Shown here: piece by piece, positions 26,101-37,830 of the stretch
Layout: each line of letters begins with the position of its first letter
How positions within the stretch are numbered: the first letter of the stretch is position 1
Assembly (NCBI GenBank): GCA_013399875.1
Contig: VXAZ01008267.1
Location: 1,817,141 to 1,881,140, forward strand
DNA length: 64,000 nucleotides
Direction of reading: 5' to 3'
Origin: Gymnorhina tibicen
Lineage: Eukaryota > Chordata > Aves > Passeriformes > Artamidae
Notes under the pieces: generated by a model
Told to the model about the DNA's origin: nothing
What the model saw: the letters and a program-made list of their open reading frames with translations, nothing else
The model's database searches: none
Position numbers and translations under genes: made by a program

Positions 26101-29100
26101 TCACAGTAGTACATTGGATTTTTTTCTATTTTGATGTTATGGAATTTATGAAGAACTCTTTCTTGATATTTCTGTTTGGGGTAGAAATCTTACTTGGCTG
26201 ACATTTGAAATAACACTACTTCTACTTATTAGTGTTATATGTTAATATACTCAGTGTTAGCCAAATAACTGTGATGGCAAAATACATCTGAGTATTTTAT
26301 GAAATGAATATTGTAAGTTTTGCAAATATCAGAAGAAAGCTATTCAAGACTTTTTATCTCTTAGATATTTATAGGTAGGTCTGAACTGCAAAATTTCATC
26401 AGATTTCTCTGAGTTTTCCAGTCAGTAAGTGCTTCAAGTGATGGCTCACTCCTTTAGTTTTAATTCTGGAAAGCAAAGGCAAACCAGTCACTTCAATTCT
26501 TCAGTTGCCTCCAAATAGCAAATATGAAGCTGAAAATATATGAACTGTATTGTTTTGGGGGAGTATGTTCTGACTTTTTCTTTTCTTTGCTTAATAAATA
26601 ATAACAATGGGGAAAGACCTTATTATTCTGTATATTTTGGTACATTGATGACAAGATGAGGAATTGAGTCAATTTTAAGCTTCTTTTCTAAAGCAGATCT
26701 CGGGAAAATTGCCAGAACTTCAACCTGAAGATTTATAGTCCTCTTCCTATCACAAAAATGTCTTACATGCATCTTTTGTCTGTGCTTGGCCTGGGTGGTG
26801 AAGATAACCCAGGCTGAGGGCTCTGGTGTGGATGTGGGAAAGCAGCTACATGCTCCTGGTCCTGTCTTTAATCCGCTCTTTCTGTGGAAAATTGTTTGAG
26901 TTTTGCCTTTGTGCCTCAGCCTGTTGCCTGCTCACTGTATGGGAACAGGGGATGGATAAGGAACAATTAGGTAAGGTGTGTACAGTGCTAGTGTAATTAG
27001 TGATTGATACTGATATCAGTTATCTCCATGGTCTGTTTAACTGCTCAAAATCTTGTTTCTGAAATTGCTGGTAACAGCGTTGGTTAAGTGCTGGCTCAGG
27101 TGGAGCTTTTCTTTTGATAGTGTTCCAGTCAATACTAAGACACCAGTTTCATCCTTCAACCAATAGTGGTCTACGTAACAAAAACTGGCAATTTCGGAAA
27201 AAATTGGAAATGGCCATCTAACCCTGGTGCTCAAAAGGGTGATCCAGTGCAGACTGGAAAAATGGAATGCCAGCAGGAGAGGTGGAAATGCAGCAGAGCT
27301 GTTCTCTGTGCAGTGCCAAGGTCAGGCTGCGGTGCTGGAGATGTGAGAGGGACAGGAGGAGTTGCAGGCTACATGTAAATAGCTGACTATCCTCTCCTGC
27401 TGACAGGCCCAGAAGGCAAATCTTGTCCCTGAACAACACGGAGAACATCTCAGCGTAGTGCCTGCTCTTCCTGAGGAGCATGATCATCTGGGCCTGTGTA
27501 TGCAGTCAAAGCTGCTCAGACAACGAAAAGCCAGATGTTTGCTAAGCAATTTCCCAGACTCAAGACAGATGCCCCAAATCTTAATCTGGCCACAATTCGT
27601 ATCAATATCAGAGGATTTGTTTGTCAGAAGGAGCACGTGAGCTTGTCAGGGTGGTTAGGGAAGGGAGGCATGCAGCAGGAAGGCGCATGGGGAGCAGGGA
27701 GGAGGTAAAAGGTGTCCTTCTGCCACAGCTTTGAACAGCTCCAGGAGGAGTGGTGGCTCCATGTGGGAGCACAGCGCTTCCAGGCTTTGGAGAGGAACAC
27801 AGAGCAGGTTCTTTAGCCCCTATGCTGCTGGCTGAAGTTACTCCCTATGATATTTTGGGGATATGCCAGCATGAGGAATGAGTGCCACGATTCCTTCTGA
27901 CTACCTTGCCCAAAAGAATAAGGAAGTTGAGGTTTGGCTTTCTCCAGAAGTGAAAAAAAAACCAAACCAAACACTTAACAGAACTCTTCCCAGCTCCCTG
28001 CTCCTTTTCACTGTGGTTTTCACCATGCAAGCATTGACTTTGGTCTTTGCTTTTTACTGAAGCTTGCTGAAGAATCTGTGATTGCTATGGTTTGTGCAGC
28101 TCTTTTCTTAAGATAGAGGTTTTTTTCTTTATTTTGCTACCCAGCTGTAAACCAACAGCATGATTTAATTCTGTGAAATCAGAGATCAGCACAAGAGTTT
28201 TAATTCTTTTAGACACATTCAGCCTGAGGTCAGATTTAGCTTGGTTTTTGGGTCGCTCAAATAAGAGGGTCTTGTGATTCATTGCAAAAATTAGAGATGG
28301 TCCTGACATTTTAATTCCCTAAATCTGGGGAGGGAAGGTGGATTTACTGCCTTCTGTTCAGCTTTACACTTATAAAATTTAATGAAGAACTTAATAAATT
28401 AATATGTCTGCTGGAGTAGTTCATAATTTGCTTAGAATAGGACCCCTTTTACTCTTGTGTGTTCTATATCACTTTATAATTCTCAGAACTTTGAAAGACA
28501 ACACACAGGCATAAAGTAATTTTTGGGGTTTCCCCTTCTCCTAATCTTCCTCCCCCTCCACTTAGAGTTACATGTAAAACTATGTTGGAACTTTTTTAAT
28601 GTATATTCACTTCACCATGGAGCTGCTCTAACTCTAAAGGTATATTGATAGTTTCAAGAAAACCTGCTAACATCTCTTATGACTGGTGACTAGGTAAATT
28701 CATAAAATGAAAATTTGACTCTCTTCATTTAATCTGACCCATCTAAAATATTCTAGCAGTTCATCTGAATTGTGAATTTAAAATTCATACATGTTTGTCA
28801 TTATAAAATATGTTAAACTAAAACTGTGCAAAAATGAAAAAAATCACTCATAGTATCTGTGTCTGTACTGGTCTCAGTTTGTGTTAAGCATTAAAAGCAG
28901 AAATAATGCATTTGGTTTTGCACCATGACATGAAATTTTTATCCAATAATATTGCCTTTATGGTACACTGAAGAGAGAATTTGTTGTGTCATAATGACTC
29001 AGTAATGTATTAGTTTGTTGTTTCCCTTAAAAAAAAAAAAAGGAAAAAATTGTACCTGCTTTCTTACAGCCTCGATTTATTAGCACCTAGTGATTTATTA

Positions 29101-32100
29101 GTCAGCTGGCTCTCCAGCCCCTTGCTTGGGTAGTAACCCTTGCCACTCCCCAGAGCCCTTTTGGAGGACGTTTAACTTTTGCAGCAGCACCACAGTGCTG
29201 GCTTCTAATTATCTTGTGATCAGCTGGAACGGTCACATCTGTCTTCACACCCATTTCTAGCTGATCTGGGACATCTCAGCAACAGGCCCTAAAGGAATGA
29301 GTTTGTACATAATACTTCAGCTCATTTCTGTCATCCCAGTCCTCCAGCCGTCCACACTTTCTGGCATAGCACTCTGACTGTCCTTTGAGGTCAGGATGCT
29401 TCTCAACTTTTTCGTATCAGTAGAACTCAGCAGCATGCTGGTAGCATGCTGCCTTATCACTGAAGAGGTTTGGTCTATGAGTTTCATGCTCTCTTCACGA
29501 AAATTAATATTTTCTATGGTAAGGCATTAGTTTCTGTCAGGCTGAAATGATCCTTCTCTCACCAGTGGTAAACTGGACGTGGTATGGATCTAAAAATGTT
29601 GGCCAGTGCAGTACAGGACTTATTCTAGAGCTGGAGGGGCATGAACTGATCATGTAACACAATCCCTTGCAAGAATGATCTTAGAAATTGTGATTTGAGT
29701 GTAGGATCCTGGTTTGTCAGCAGCCTGTGCCAGCCTTGAGGAGGTATAAATGACCTCTGGCAGCTGGGGAGGGGCAGTGGGAGCTGTTTGTCCAGTGCAT
29801 GTGGTACTCCTTGGACTTTGGACTGCTCTGCCATGGGGCCTCAGGGAAATAGCTTTGCCTTGGGGAAGTTTATCTTTTCACATGCAGCGTAGCCAGGACT
29901 TCAGGTTTTAAATGCTTTCAATCAGGAATTTTCCCATGTAAGAAATTACCTTGCTGAGGGAATTCCATGTTTTACAACTTTTTTTCTCTGAAAAGGAAAT
30001 AATGGTCCAACATTTCCTTATTGCATTGACATGAAGTGTTTCATGCAGCTCTGGAAACCTCAGGTAAAACCAGCACACCAAAAGGGTCTCTCATCATTAA
30101 TAACTTGAGTTAGTAAGCCTTGCCCTAGTAAAACAAAGCTTTCTCCCTTCTGTTACACAATATTTTGTTGGTGAATCAGAAGCTCTTGCAGTCTCTTCCC
30201 TTCTAAAAGTCTCACATGCATCACTGCACCCAGAGCTATAATAAGCAGGTTTTATCTTATCAGGTGTGTTCTGCAATGCAGCCCAGCACCTCAGTAAGAT
30301 ATATTGCATTTACTTGAGCCTTTCTCAAATGTCCTCATATGTATGAGCTCCACTACCCATGCTTACTGTCCTCAGGATGTGTATCCCAACTCTTTTTGCA
30401 TCCCCTGGCTACTCACTGTGTAACCTGTAACTGGGGCTTTCCCCTGGAAGAAGGAAACTCCTTTAATGCAGTAGGGTTTGCTCCTGAAGTTTATACTAAA
30501 TTTCTCGTGCTGTCTTCCCTGCTGGGAGTCTCTGCTATCCCCAGCCGACCTCACACATTCCCAAAGTGACCAACTTGCTCCAAGTTTGGTTGTGTTTTTT
30601 GTAGGGCAGTGTCTTCTCTGTCCCAAAGGTGCTGCCCAAGGATGGCGGTGGGATGGATTAAGAAGGCAGACTGTCAGTATTAGAACAAAGGTTTGGGTGA
30701 ATGGGGCTTCCTGACTTCTACGACCACTCATTGTGATGCTTGATGAAAACAGAAGGCACAGAAATACAAAGACTGGCTGGGAAGACTATAACTAAAAGAT
30801 GGGGAAAAGAGGAAAACAGGAGCTTAAAAATGAAGGAAAGTGAGACTTTTGCAATAGTAAATGAGACTGAATAAGTGGATATTTACTTAACTCTAGTTCT
30901 TCTGCTTAATGTCATCTAAAGATTTTTAAAATTTTCGTTACTCCTCCTCTCCATTCATATTTTGTTGTCACTTGTAAAGACCACTGTGCCAAACCTCATG
31001 CAGTGGAGGTTAAGTCCTTTTGCCCTCAAGAGAGTATTTCCTTTCCAATTCAAGAGAAGTGTTGAAATAGTTCTTTCCTTGCCCTGGATGATAAAGCATA
31101 TTATATGGTGTTTGAACATTAATAGACTATTATGATGATTAATTCATGTCTCCTATCAGCTGACTGTCTCAGCTACATATGGTTTCTGTGGAAGATACAG
31201 TCTTTGGGAGGAAGAAAAATCACAAAATGGGCTGTTGTTTGTGGAAATGTTTTTTTTTCTGCAGGGTGGCAAGAGAAAATAGATGTTTCTGGAAAGTAAG
31301 ACTCATTCTTGCTGTGTTATGGATACTTTAGGTAGTATTACCAGTTTATATCAGGTAATCCAAGAATACCTCATCCTCTCTGGGACAAGGTTTGCAAGAA
31401 ATAGTATCTCTTGTAAGATCACTTGATACTCTTGGAAAAACAGGCAAGCAATGGCCCACTATGTTTCCTCTGCTTTGCCTAGGTGGTTCATTAGACCATT
31501 ATGGCTACACCAATTTGACGCCTTCGATACCTCTCAATCTTGTTTTCATTTAATGTTTCTCAGGTATTGATGTTATGTCAAGTGATATTATCTCTGTCAG
31601 CATGGGACTACTGCATACTGTCAGCTTTATAGCTGTTATGTGCTATCACGAAATGTCTCAGAGTTGAACCCGTTTCTGGGAAGTTACATTATTGAATCTG
31701 AGCATCAGTCTTTTTTTCTATGTCAATCTTTATTCCCTGTGTGTTCTCTTACACGTTTCCTTGGGTTCTTTGGTGTTTGTGCCTGCTTTGTATATCTGGA
31801 CTGCATCCATCTATCAACCACAGCTACCTCTGGAAGAGAGGGCAATGGATTGAGGGCAGGTCATGAGGGCAGATAATGTCCAAAAACCAATTTTTCCTGT
31901 GAAATCAGATGAGCTACCACAGGTACAGGAGCTCACACCTAATTTAAAACATGGGAACATGGTTAAGCAGAACAAAGTCTGCTTTCTTTCTCCTTGATCC
32001 CAAACAATTTATTTCTCTTTCCTGAAGGAGTGGAAACGCCTCTGCAGGGAGCACTGAAAATTTATCAGCAAAAACGAACATCTCTGGAGACCCACAGAAA

Positions 32101-35100
32101 GGGATGTACTGAGATGAGGAGTGGGTGGGAAGGCTGGAATCAACTGTGAATCCCAGTTTGCCCAGAGAAGCTCCATGCCCTGTTAGAACAGACTGGGCAA
32201 GGGGGAAGGAGGGCAGATTTTTGATGGGGACCTGAAAAGCAAAGAAATTTATGCAGATGCACGGCCAACCCAGGGCTCAACAGGGCAGTGCTTATTGTAG
32301 TGAATACATCCTGAGTTATTTTTAAAAGAGCATCAATAAGCATATCATTAGCTTGAAATCAAGGTGGTTTTTAAAATAGTGATACTGGCAATGCGTATCA
32401 TAGCAGCCTTTTTCTGTTGTAGAGATGCAATTAGAAATGCCAGTCAACTTACCCTCTTAACAGTATCTTTTAGTCCCTTTTTCCACCTTGGCTGCTGTAT
32501 TGTGCCTGCAGCCCAGTAACCCACTTGTCCTCTCTCTGCCACACAGTTCTTAATGCTACATCCATATGGATTTCCCTTCCCTAAATTCATTATAGAAATG
32601 TCTATTCAATTTAATAATCCATATTCTTATTAATCTAGGTTATTACACCGCATTTTATAGCCATTAAATTCACTAACAAAGAATGTATTATTTTTAACAC
32701 AGTTCCTGTGCAATATCTCATACTACGAGAAGTGTCATAGACAGGTGCTACATTTCATATAATGAGCAAAAAAAATCTGCGAAATCTTTGCAAATCCCAT
32801 TTCAAAATTGGGGCTTGAAAAATCTTGGTTACAATAACTTAAAATTCAAATCAACACTATGAATCCTGCTTCTATTTATTTTTCCCCTCAACAATCGTCT
32901 TTCTACCCACCAGCTGATGTATATGCTCGGTCAGCTCTGCTCAGAGAGGACTTGTCTCCCAGGTTTCCTCACCCACACTGCTGTGAGTGAACCCAGTACT
33001 GCAGCAAATAGGAAAAGCTGCAAGGAACCAACACCTTGTTAAATATTTAGGTGTCTCTTTTATGATTATGTACATCTTTCTGTTTCTCACATTAAGTCAG
33101 CTTTGCTTGAAAATTGTTTCTCAGATATTTCTAGAGGCATTGACATCTCTTCTGTCCCATCCAGTGGCATAACTTCACCCCTGCCTGTTGTCTGGGATAC
33201 ACTGTTCACTCTCTTTCCAGTAATTAAATCTCTTCCTTCCATAAGGTGGTAGCTAAGTCTTTGTTTGGCCTGTACTTGTGTTGACGATTCTGTGCCATTT
33301 TTTGAAAGGTGTCACAGCCTAGGAATCCCAATGGAACTGGGTAACATTTGAGCAGTTTAACTGCAAGCTATCTTACAGGGAATTTTCAGCTGGCACGTCG
33401 ATAAGACTTTGTCAGCTGGAGTCCAAAGGCTGCGCCTGATTTACTGGCAATAAAGCTGATTGCACCCGCCTTCATCTTTCTTGGAGAGCAGGGAGAGACT
33501 GCGAGAGGAGAAGCTGCTCCCCTCTGTCATCGGGAGTGGAGGCACCATGTGCTGCCTACATGATGCCAATGCTCTCTGCTTTAACTGGCTCTGAGTTAGG
33601 CACTGCATGTCTTTGTGCATCTGACAAATGATGACAGGTTAAAGATTATTCTAATCTGCTCTGCTACTCTTCTGGTAGCTGAGAAGGGAGTGCCTACCAT
33701 ATGTGCTGTGAGCTAGTGTATCCAACCTTGTTTATCTGTCGTCTTCACACCTTATGTTATTCTGTAATTCAAAACTGTAGTTTACTGTTAACTGTTTACA
33801 GTGATTTGAACAAGACAAGACGGGAAAAAAGGTTTACTTGCTTATTTCCCCTGGTCTCCTTGGGCTGGATCTGTAGGATTCCATTAAAGTGATTAAGGAG
33901 AGAAGAAAATGGCACATGTAAACCGACTTGCTTCCTCGCTCTCCCAGCAATTGTCCTTGTTGCAAGTTGACACCACTGAATGTCCCAACTTTCATCCTTT
34001 CCTATCCCATTTTTTTCTCTCAGCAGTAGAGATGGACGGAAGGGATGAGTTGTGTTTGAGAATTATAGATTCAAAGGCTTTTGTGCCTGTTGAGAATTGT
34101 CTGCTGCATTGCTGACGTATGGAATACTTTTTGTACTTGTTTTACTGTTACAGGAAGCATTTTACCCCGTAATAGCATCCCACATCTTCCTCCATAAGAT
34201 CTTGTGAAAAATTTACATAAACAGACTTTGTTTTAGCAGTCAGGCATTCCCTCCTTAGAAACCTAGCAGGAAGGGGAACAGCATGTGCAGCCTGTGCAGG
34301 GCAGGATGTTCTTTGGTTTTGGAATGAGTCACAAAGGCTGAATTAAAGAATTCATGCTTAGTAATGTGACAGCTGTGATGATGGGTGTGCAGCAAAGAAA
34401 CAGCTAAGGGACATGTTAAATCACATGGAGGAAAGCAGATCTTGGCTGCCGATAAGTGTGTTGGTTTTCACCCACTTTGATGAAATGAAAGCTGTGTTGA
34501 CCTGTTACATTTGTTCAACACTAGATTCATAGTTGGTGAATCAGTACAGTAGATTTAGAGTCAATGAGGCAATTCACAGTTAGATCCGAAGATCTCCAAA
34601 AGAGGAGGGGACAAGAGTAATGTGGATGAATGACGCGGTGAGAACCCTTTTTTAAAAATGCTGTAGTTGAATTGATTTATGCAGTAAATTACATTAACCA
34701 GCAAAATTGGCATCATGCATCTTTCCCTTTCAAAGAAAGCTGAGGAAACAGGCAAGGTGGGAACTGTGGACAAATAGCTCTTTCACCCAGTCTTGTGTCT
34801 GATACTGATGCTTTCTGTCCTGTATGCTCTACCATATGATTTACGGGGTTTTGAAGTCAGTTTCTGAAGTGCGTAAAGGAGCAGCTGTGGCCAAGAGCAA
34901 TAATTTCTCTCTTTCTCTGCATGATCACCTGCCTGTCTGTTAGTGGTTTCATATAAGAATATATTCTATTATATATAAATCCATTCTATATATATCTAAA
35001 GTCAGAACTGAGCAGCAAGCAGTTGGTCTGGCTGGAGATGCGAGTTGGTCAGCTTATGGAAAGCAGAGCTGGGAGACAGGTAATCTTCCATATCCCATTT

Positions 35101-36719
35101 TCTTCTACACTGGTAAAACTGCCTTTACAGTTGTTGTTTTTCTCATATGTTTATTGTGAGTCAGTGATTCTGGACTGGAAAATTCTGATGCTGGCCTGAA
35201 TTTGAGGTTCATAGTTCAGCTTCTTATCTTTGTGCTGCTACTCGGATGCCCTGTTGTTTTAATGAAGTTGCGCAAACGCTTTGTATCTTGACTGCCCAAG
35301 GAGAAGAATGACATTTGTGTGAGCTTCTTACGGACCTGTAAAGGAAGTGCAGATTTACTGTCTCTTGTGTCTTTGCCTTTGTAATTTCAATGTAGGTTTT
35401 CTAGTTCATCCATAATCAGAAAGGGATAGATTAACTGTGTGCAAGTTTGATCCCACACTGGGTCCAACTCGGGCTCTCTGGCACTATGCTAGTTTGGAAA
35501 CCACTTACCACTGCAAGTAGCCAGATCAAAATATGTTTGGGCACATTTTCTCCCTCTGAAAACCCTGCAGCTATTCCTCCAGTGACTACAAAGGCGTGTT
35601 ACCCAGATATGGCTTTACCCTGCTTAGATATAGCAGAGTAGAGTGTAAAACCTAAGGTGGAATTAAAGAATGCTATTGCACTACAGAAGATTTTCCAGGT
35701 TTCCTGGTCAAATGTTCCTACAGGGGCCTGCATATACTTTGCAACCAAACCGGTGCTTTCTGCTGAGCCGCAGTCCACAGGAAGAGTAGAGCACGCTGAG
35801 GCGGTGTGTGCACACAGCCTGCGAGAAAAGCATATACAGGAATGTAATTAGCTTATGAAAATATTTGTCACCAGTACAACATGATGCATCTCAAACTAGG
35901 TTATGATAGGAGGCTAAATTCTGGGGTTTAAAAAAAAAAACCAAAGAAAAAACCCAACTAACTTGTTTTAAGTAGATTTAACGCAAAATTAAGGTAAAGC
36001 CTAAAAGGAGTAAAGCACTTTAACAGTTACTATGTTTTATATATTCTTTGATTCATCCCAGCCCCGAGAAATTAACCCGTTCTTGTCAGTGGTTAACAAG
36101 AAAGTCATGGTACTTCTCTTTAATAGATGGGGGTATAATAGTTTGAAGCTGCCTTTATTTTCTCCAGTCTTTGGTGGGAAAAAAAAAGGTTACTTTTTTC
36201 CTGGTTAACTCTATTTCTTGTTCCTGTCTTCATGTATGTTTTGTGGTTTTGCTATGCTTTTTTTGGTGGAGCTTTGAAAATTTCAGTGTCTCAAGGAAGA
36301 AATGCTTGGTCAAATTCTGTCCTCAGTTACTTGGGGGAAAAAAGTCAGAGAAATGTATTGACTTTGCTGATAAAAAGCTGGATGCTTATTGAAGTAACCC
36401 AGTAGCAAACCAACAGAAATTCATCCTGTTCCCTCTATTCATTTGTAAATTAACTTGTCCAGTTATGAGGCCACATAACTAAAACACAGCTGTTTGTTAT
36501 CAATTGCTTTCAATTCAAGGCAGAGGTTCCAGCACCTTCCAAAGCGGGGTGACCAAAACAGTGTTTTCCTTTTGATAAAATGGTCTAAACTATGGTATAA
36601 AACCTAAAAACACTGCAGTGTTATGCTCTGGCTTCGCAAAATTATCCTTTCCATTCATCCAAATGTTTGGCTGCACTGGCACCTCCACGCAGATCCTTAA
36701 ACCCAAGGGCAGAGGCTCG

Positions 36720-37140
36720 AATGCTCTCGCCTTTGCTTTGTCCATGTGACCCGTCCGCAGCAAGTTGCAGCCCGGCATTTCCATGGCGAGCGCCGGGCTG
36801 CTCCGGGCTGGAGCCTTGCTCTTTGACCTCATTCCTGCTTTGAACCCGCTGCCGCGGCGTGCGCTCGCCAGCCGCGTCCCTCAGCCCCGCGCCGCTCTGT
36901 CTTGTCGTCTGCAGACAAGAAAAAGGCAGGCAAATTCCAGCCTTTCAAGAAGCTCTTCGGCAAGAGGAAGAAGAAGGAGCCCGCCTCGGACTGTGAGGAA
37001 CCCAAACTGAAGCCCAGCCATTCCTTCGGCAGCATCTGCAACGGCACCTTCTCCGCGGATGACGAGCCGAGCAGCGGGCTGAGGTAAGCGCACCCGCGTC
37101 TGCTGCCAGCCCCTGCACGCACAGCCCTTGTGCCCCCTGC
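36720..37140. promoter_or_regulatory. CpG-rich island around CRACD exon 2
   Basis: This is the only stretch in the window, apart from the LTR, with dense CG dinucleotides: runs such as GCTGCCGCGGCGTGCGCTCG and CAGCCCCGCGCCGCTCTG lie just 5' of exon 2 and continue through it. The surrounding intron is AT-rich. A CpG island may mark an alternative promoter, giving transcripts that begin near here and start translation at the in-frame Met at 49290. No TATA box is obvious, as is usual for such promoters. It may equally reflect only the GC-rich coding exon. Confidence 0.4.
36915..37083 (+). CDS. CRACD: CRACD exon 2: lysine-rich N-terminal block
   Basis: 169 nt encoding residues 23-78 plus two bases of codon 79. 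The acceptor is TGTCTTGTCGTCTGCAG ending at 36914 and the donor is GAG|GTAAGC at 37084. It enters with one base missing from its first codon and leaves with AG, which the next exon completes to Arg. The first half is strongly basic (KKKAGKFQPFKKLFGKRKKK), alternating lysines with Phe and Leu, which suggests an amphipathic, membrane- or actin-binding or nuclear-targeting segment; the function is inferred. A Ser/Thr-, Gly- and acidic-rich linker follows (SHSFGSICNGTFSADDEPSSG). CRACDL has a similar basic block at its N-terminus. As I recall it, the canonical human CRACD entry starts downstream of this exon, so this would be an extended N-terminus. The exon sits in a local CpG-rich island, unlike any other exon here. 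Confidence 0.88.
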
Positions 37141-37747
37141 CTCTCGTGGAAGCAAATTTAAATTCTCCCTCTGCTGAGCGGCAGCAGTTTGTACATTGCT
37201 TGTTATGAAGCGTGTGCATCTCTCCTTCCTCTGAATGTGACACCTGCTGCTTCAGACCTCAAAATCTCACTACTTAAGGGGCACGTGTGCTGCTCTGCAA
37301 ATAAGAAATCCCAGGGGGAAGCAGAAATGAATTTGAATCCAGCTCTGTGATTTAACAGGTGAACACCTGAGCAGAGGTATTAATGGCATCCCTGTTTTTA
37401 AAACTGGGAAAAGAGAAACTTGAACTGGCTGTTATAGATACTTTATTGCATACATTTCCCTGCAAGGTGGTATCTTTGGGTTGGGACAGACACACCCTTT
37501 TTCACTCTATCTCAAATAAGTTTTGCATTGTAATTGGGGTCAACAAATAGGCTGCTTTTATTTTGAACCAATTTGAATGTAGAGTAGAAGAAGGAAGAGA
37601 GGGGAGAGAGGCACCTGAAAATCAGATCATATTCCAGTGACAACAGAGGATGACAGAAGGACAGCATGAGAATTTTCTGTGGGGATGGTGGGAGTAAGAA
37701 ACTGTACAGAGTAAACAAGTCAGGAATCTCTAACTAGGAACAGAAAG

Positions 37748-37830
37748 AAAAAAAAAAAAACCCATACCAAACAAATCCAAACAAACAAACAAAACCCTAA
37801 CAAAAAAACCCTTACCCCAAAACCCCAAGA
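37748..37830 (+). repeat. A/C-only low-complexity tract
   Basis: A long stretch of A with C runs (AAACAAACAAACAAAACCC and CCCCAAAACCCCAAG), with almost no G or T. It is low complexity inside intron 2. Confidence 0.85.

Larger units (their letters stand above)
11962..36914 (+). other. CRACD intron 1 (predicted, about 25 kb)
   Basis: Begins GTACTG and ends TCTGCAG. It contains the 41-bp tandem duplication (13.6 kb), the G-run cluster (19.6 kb), one CR1 fragment (22.9 kb), and the CpG-rich island at its 3' end. A few ORFs of 110-130 codons (15.1, 18.2-19.4 kb) have no recognisable similarity and no splice or start context. Some stretches with balanced, non-repetitive composition, e.g. 28.9-29.3 and 32.6-32.7 kb, could be conserved regulatory DNA, but only alignment would show that. 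Confidence 0.7.

Noticed and set aside
36902..36914. Translation of exon 2 starting at the TTG at 36902
   Set aside because: Those bases are the pyrimidine tract and AG of the splice acceptor, not coding sequence.
36881..37243. 108- and 120-codon minus-strand frames across exon 2
   Set aside because: GC-rich sequence with few stops opposite a well-supported coding exon; no similarity recognised.
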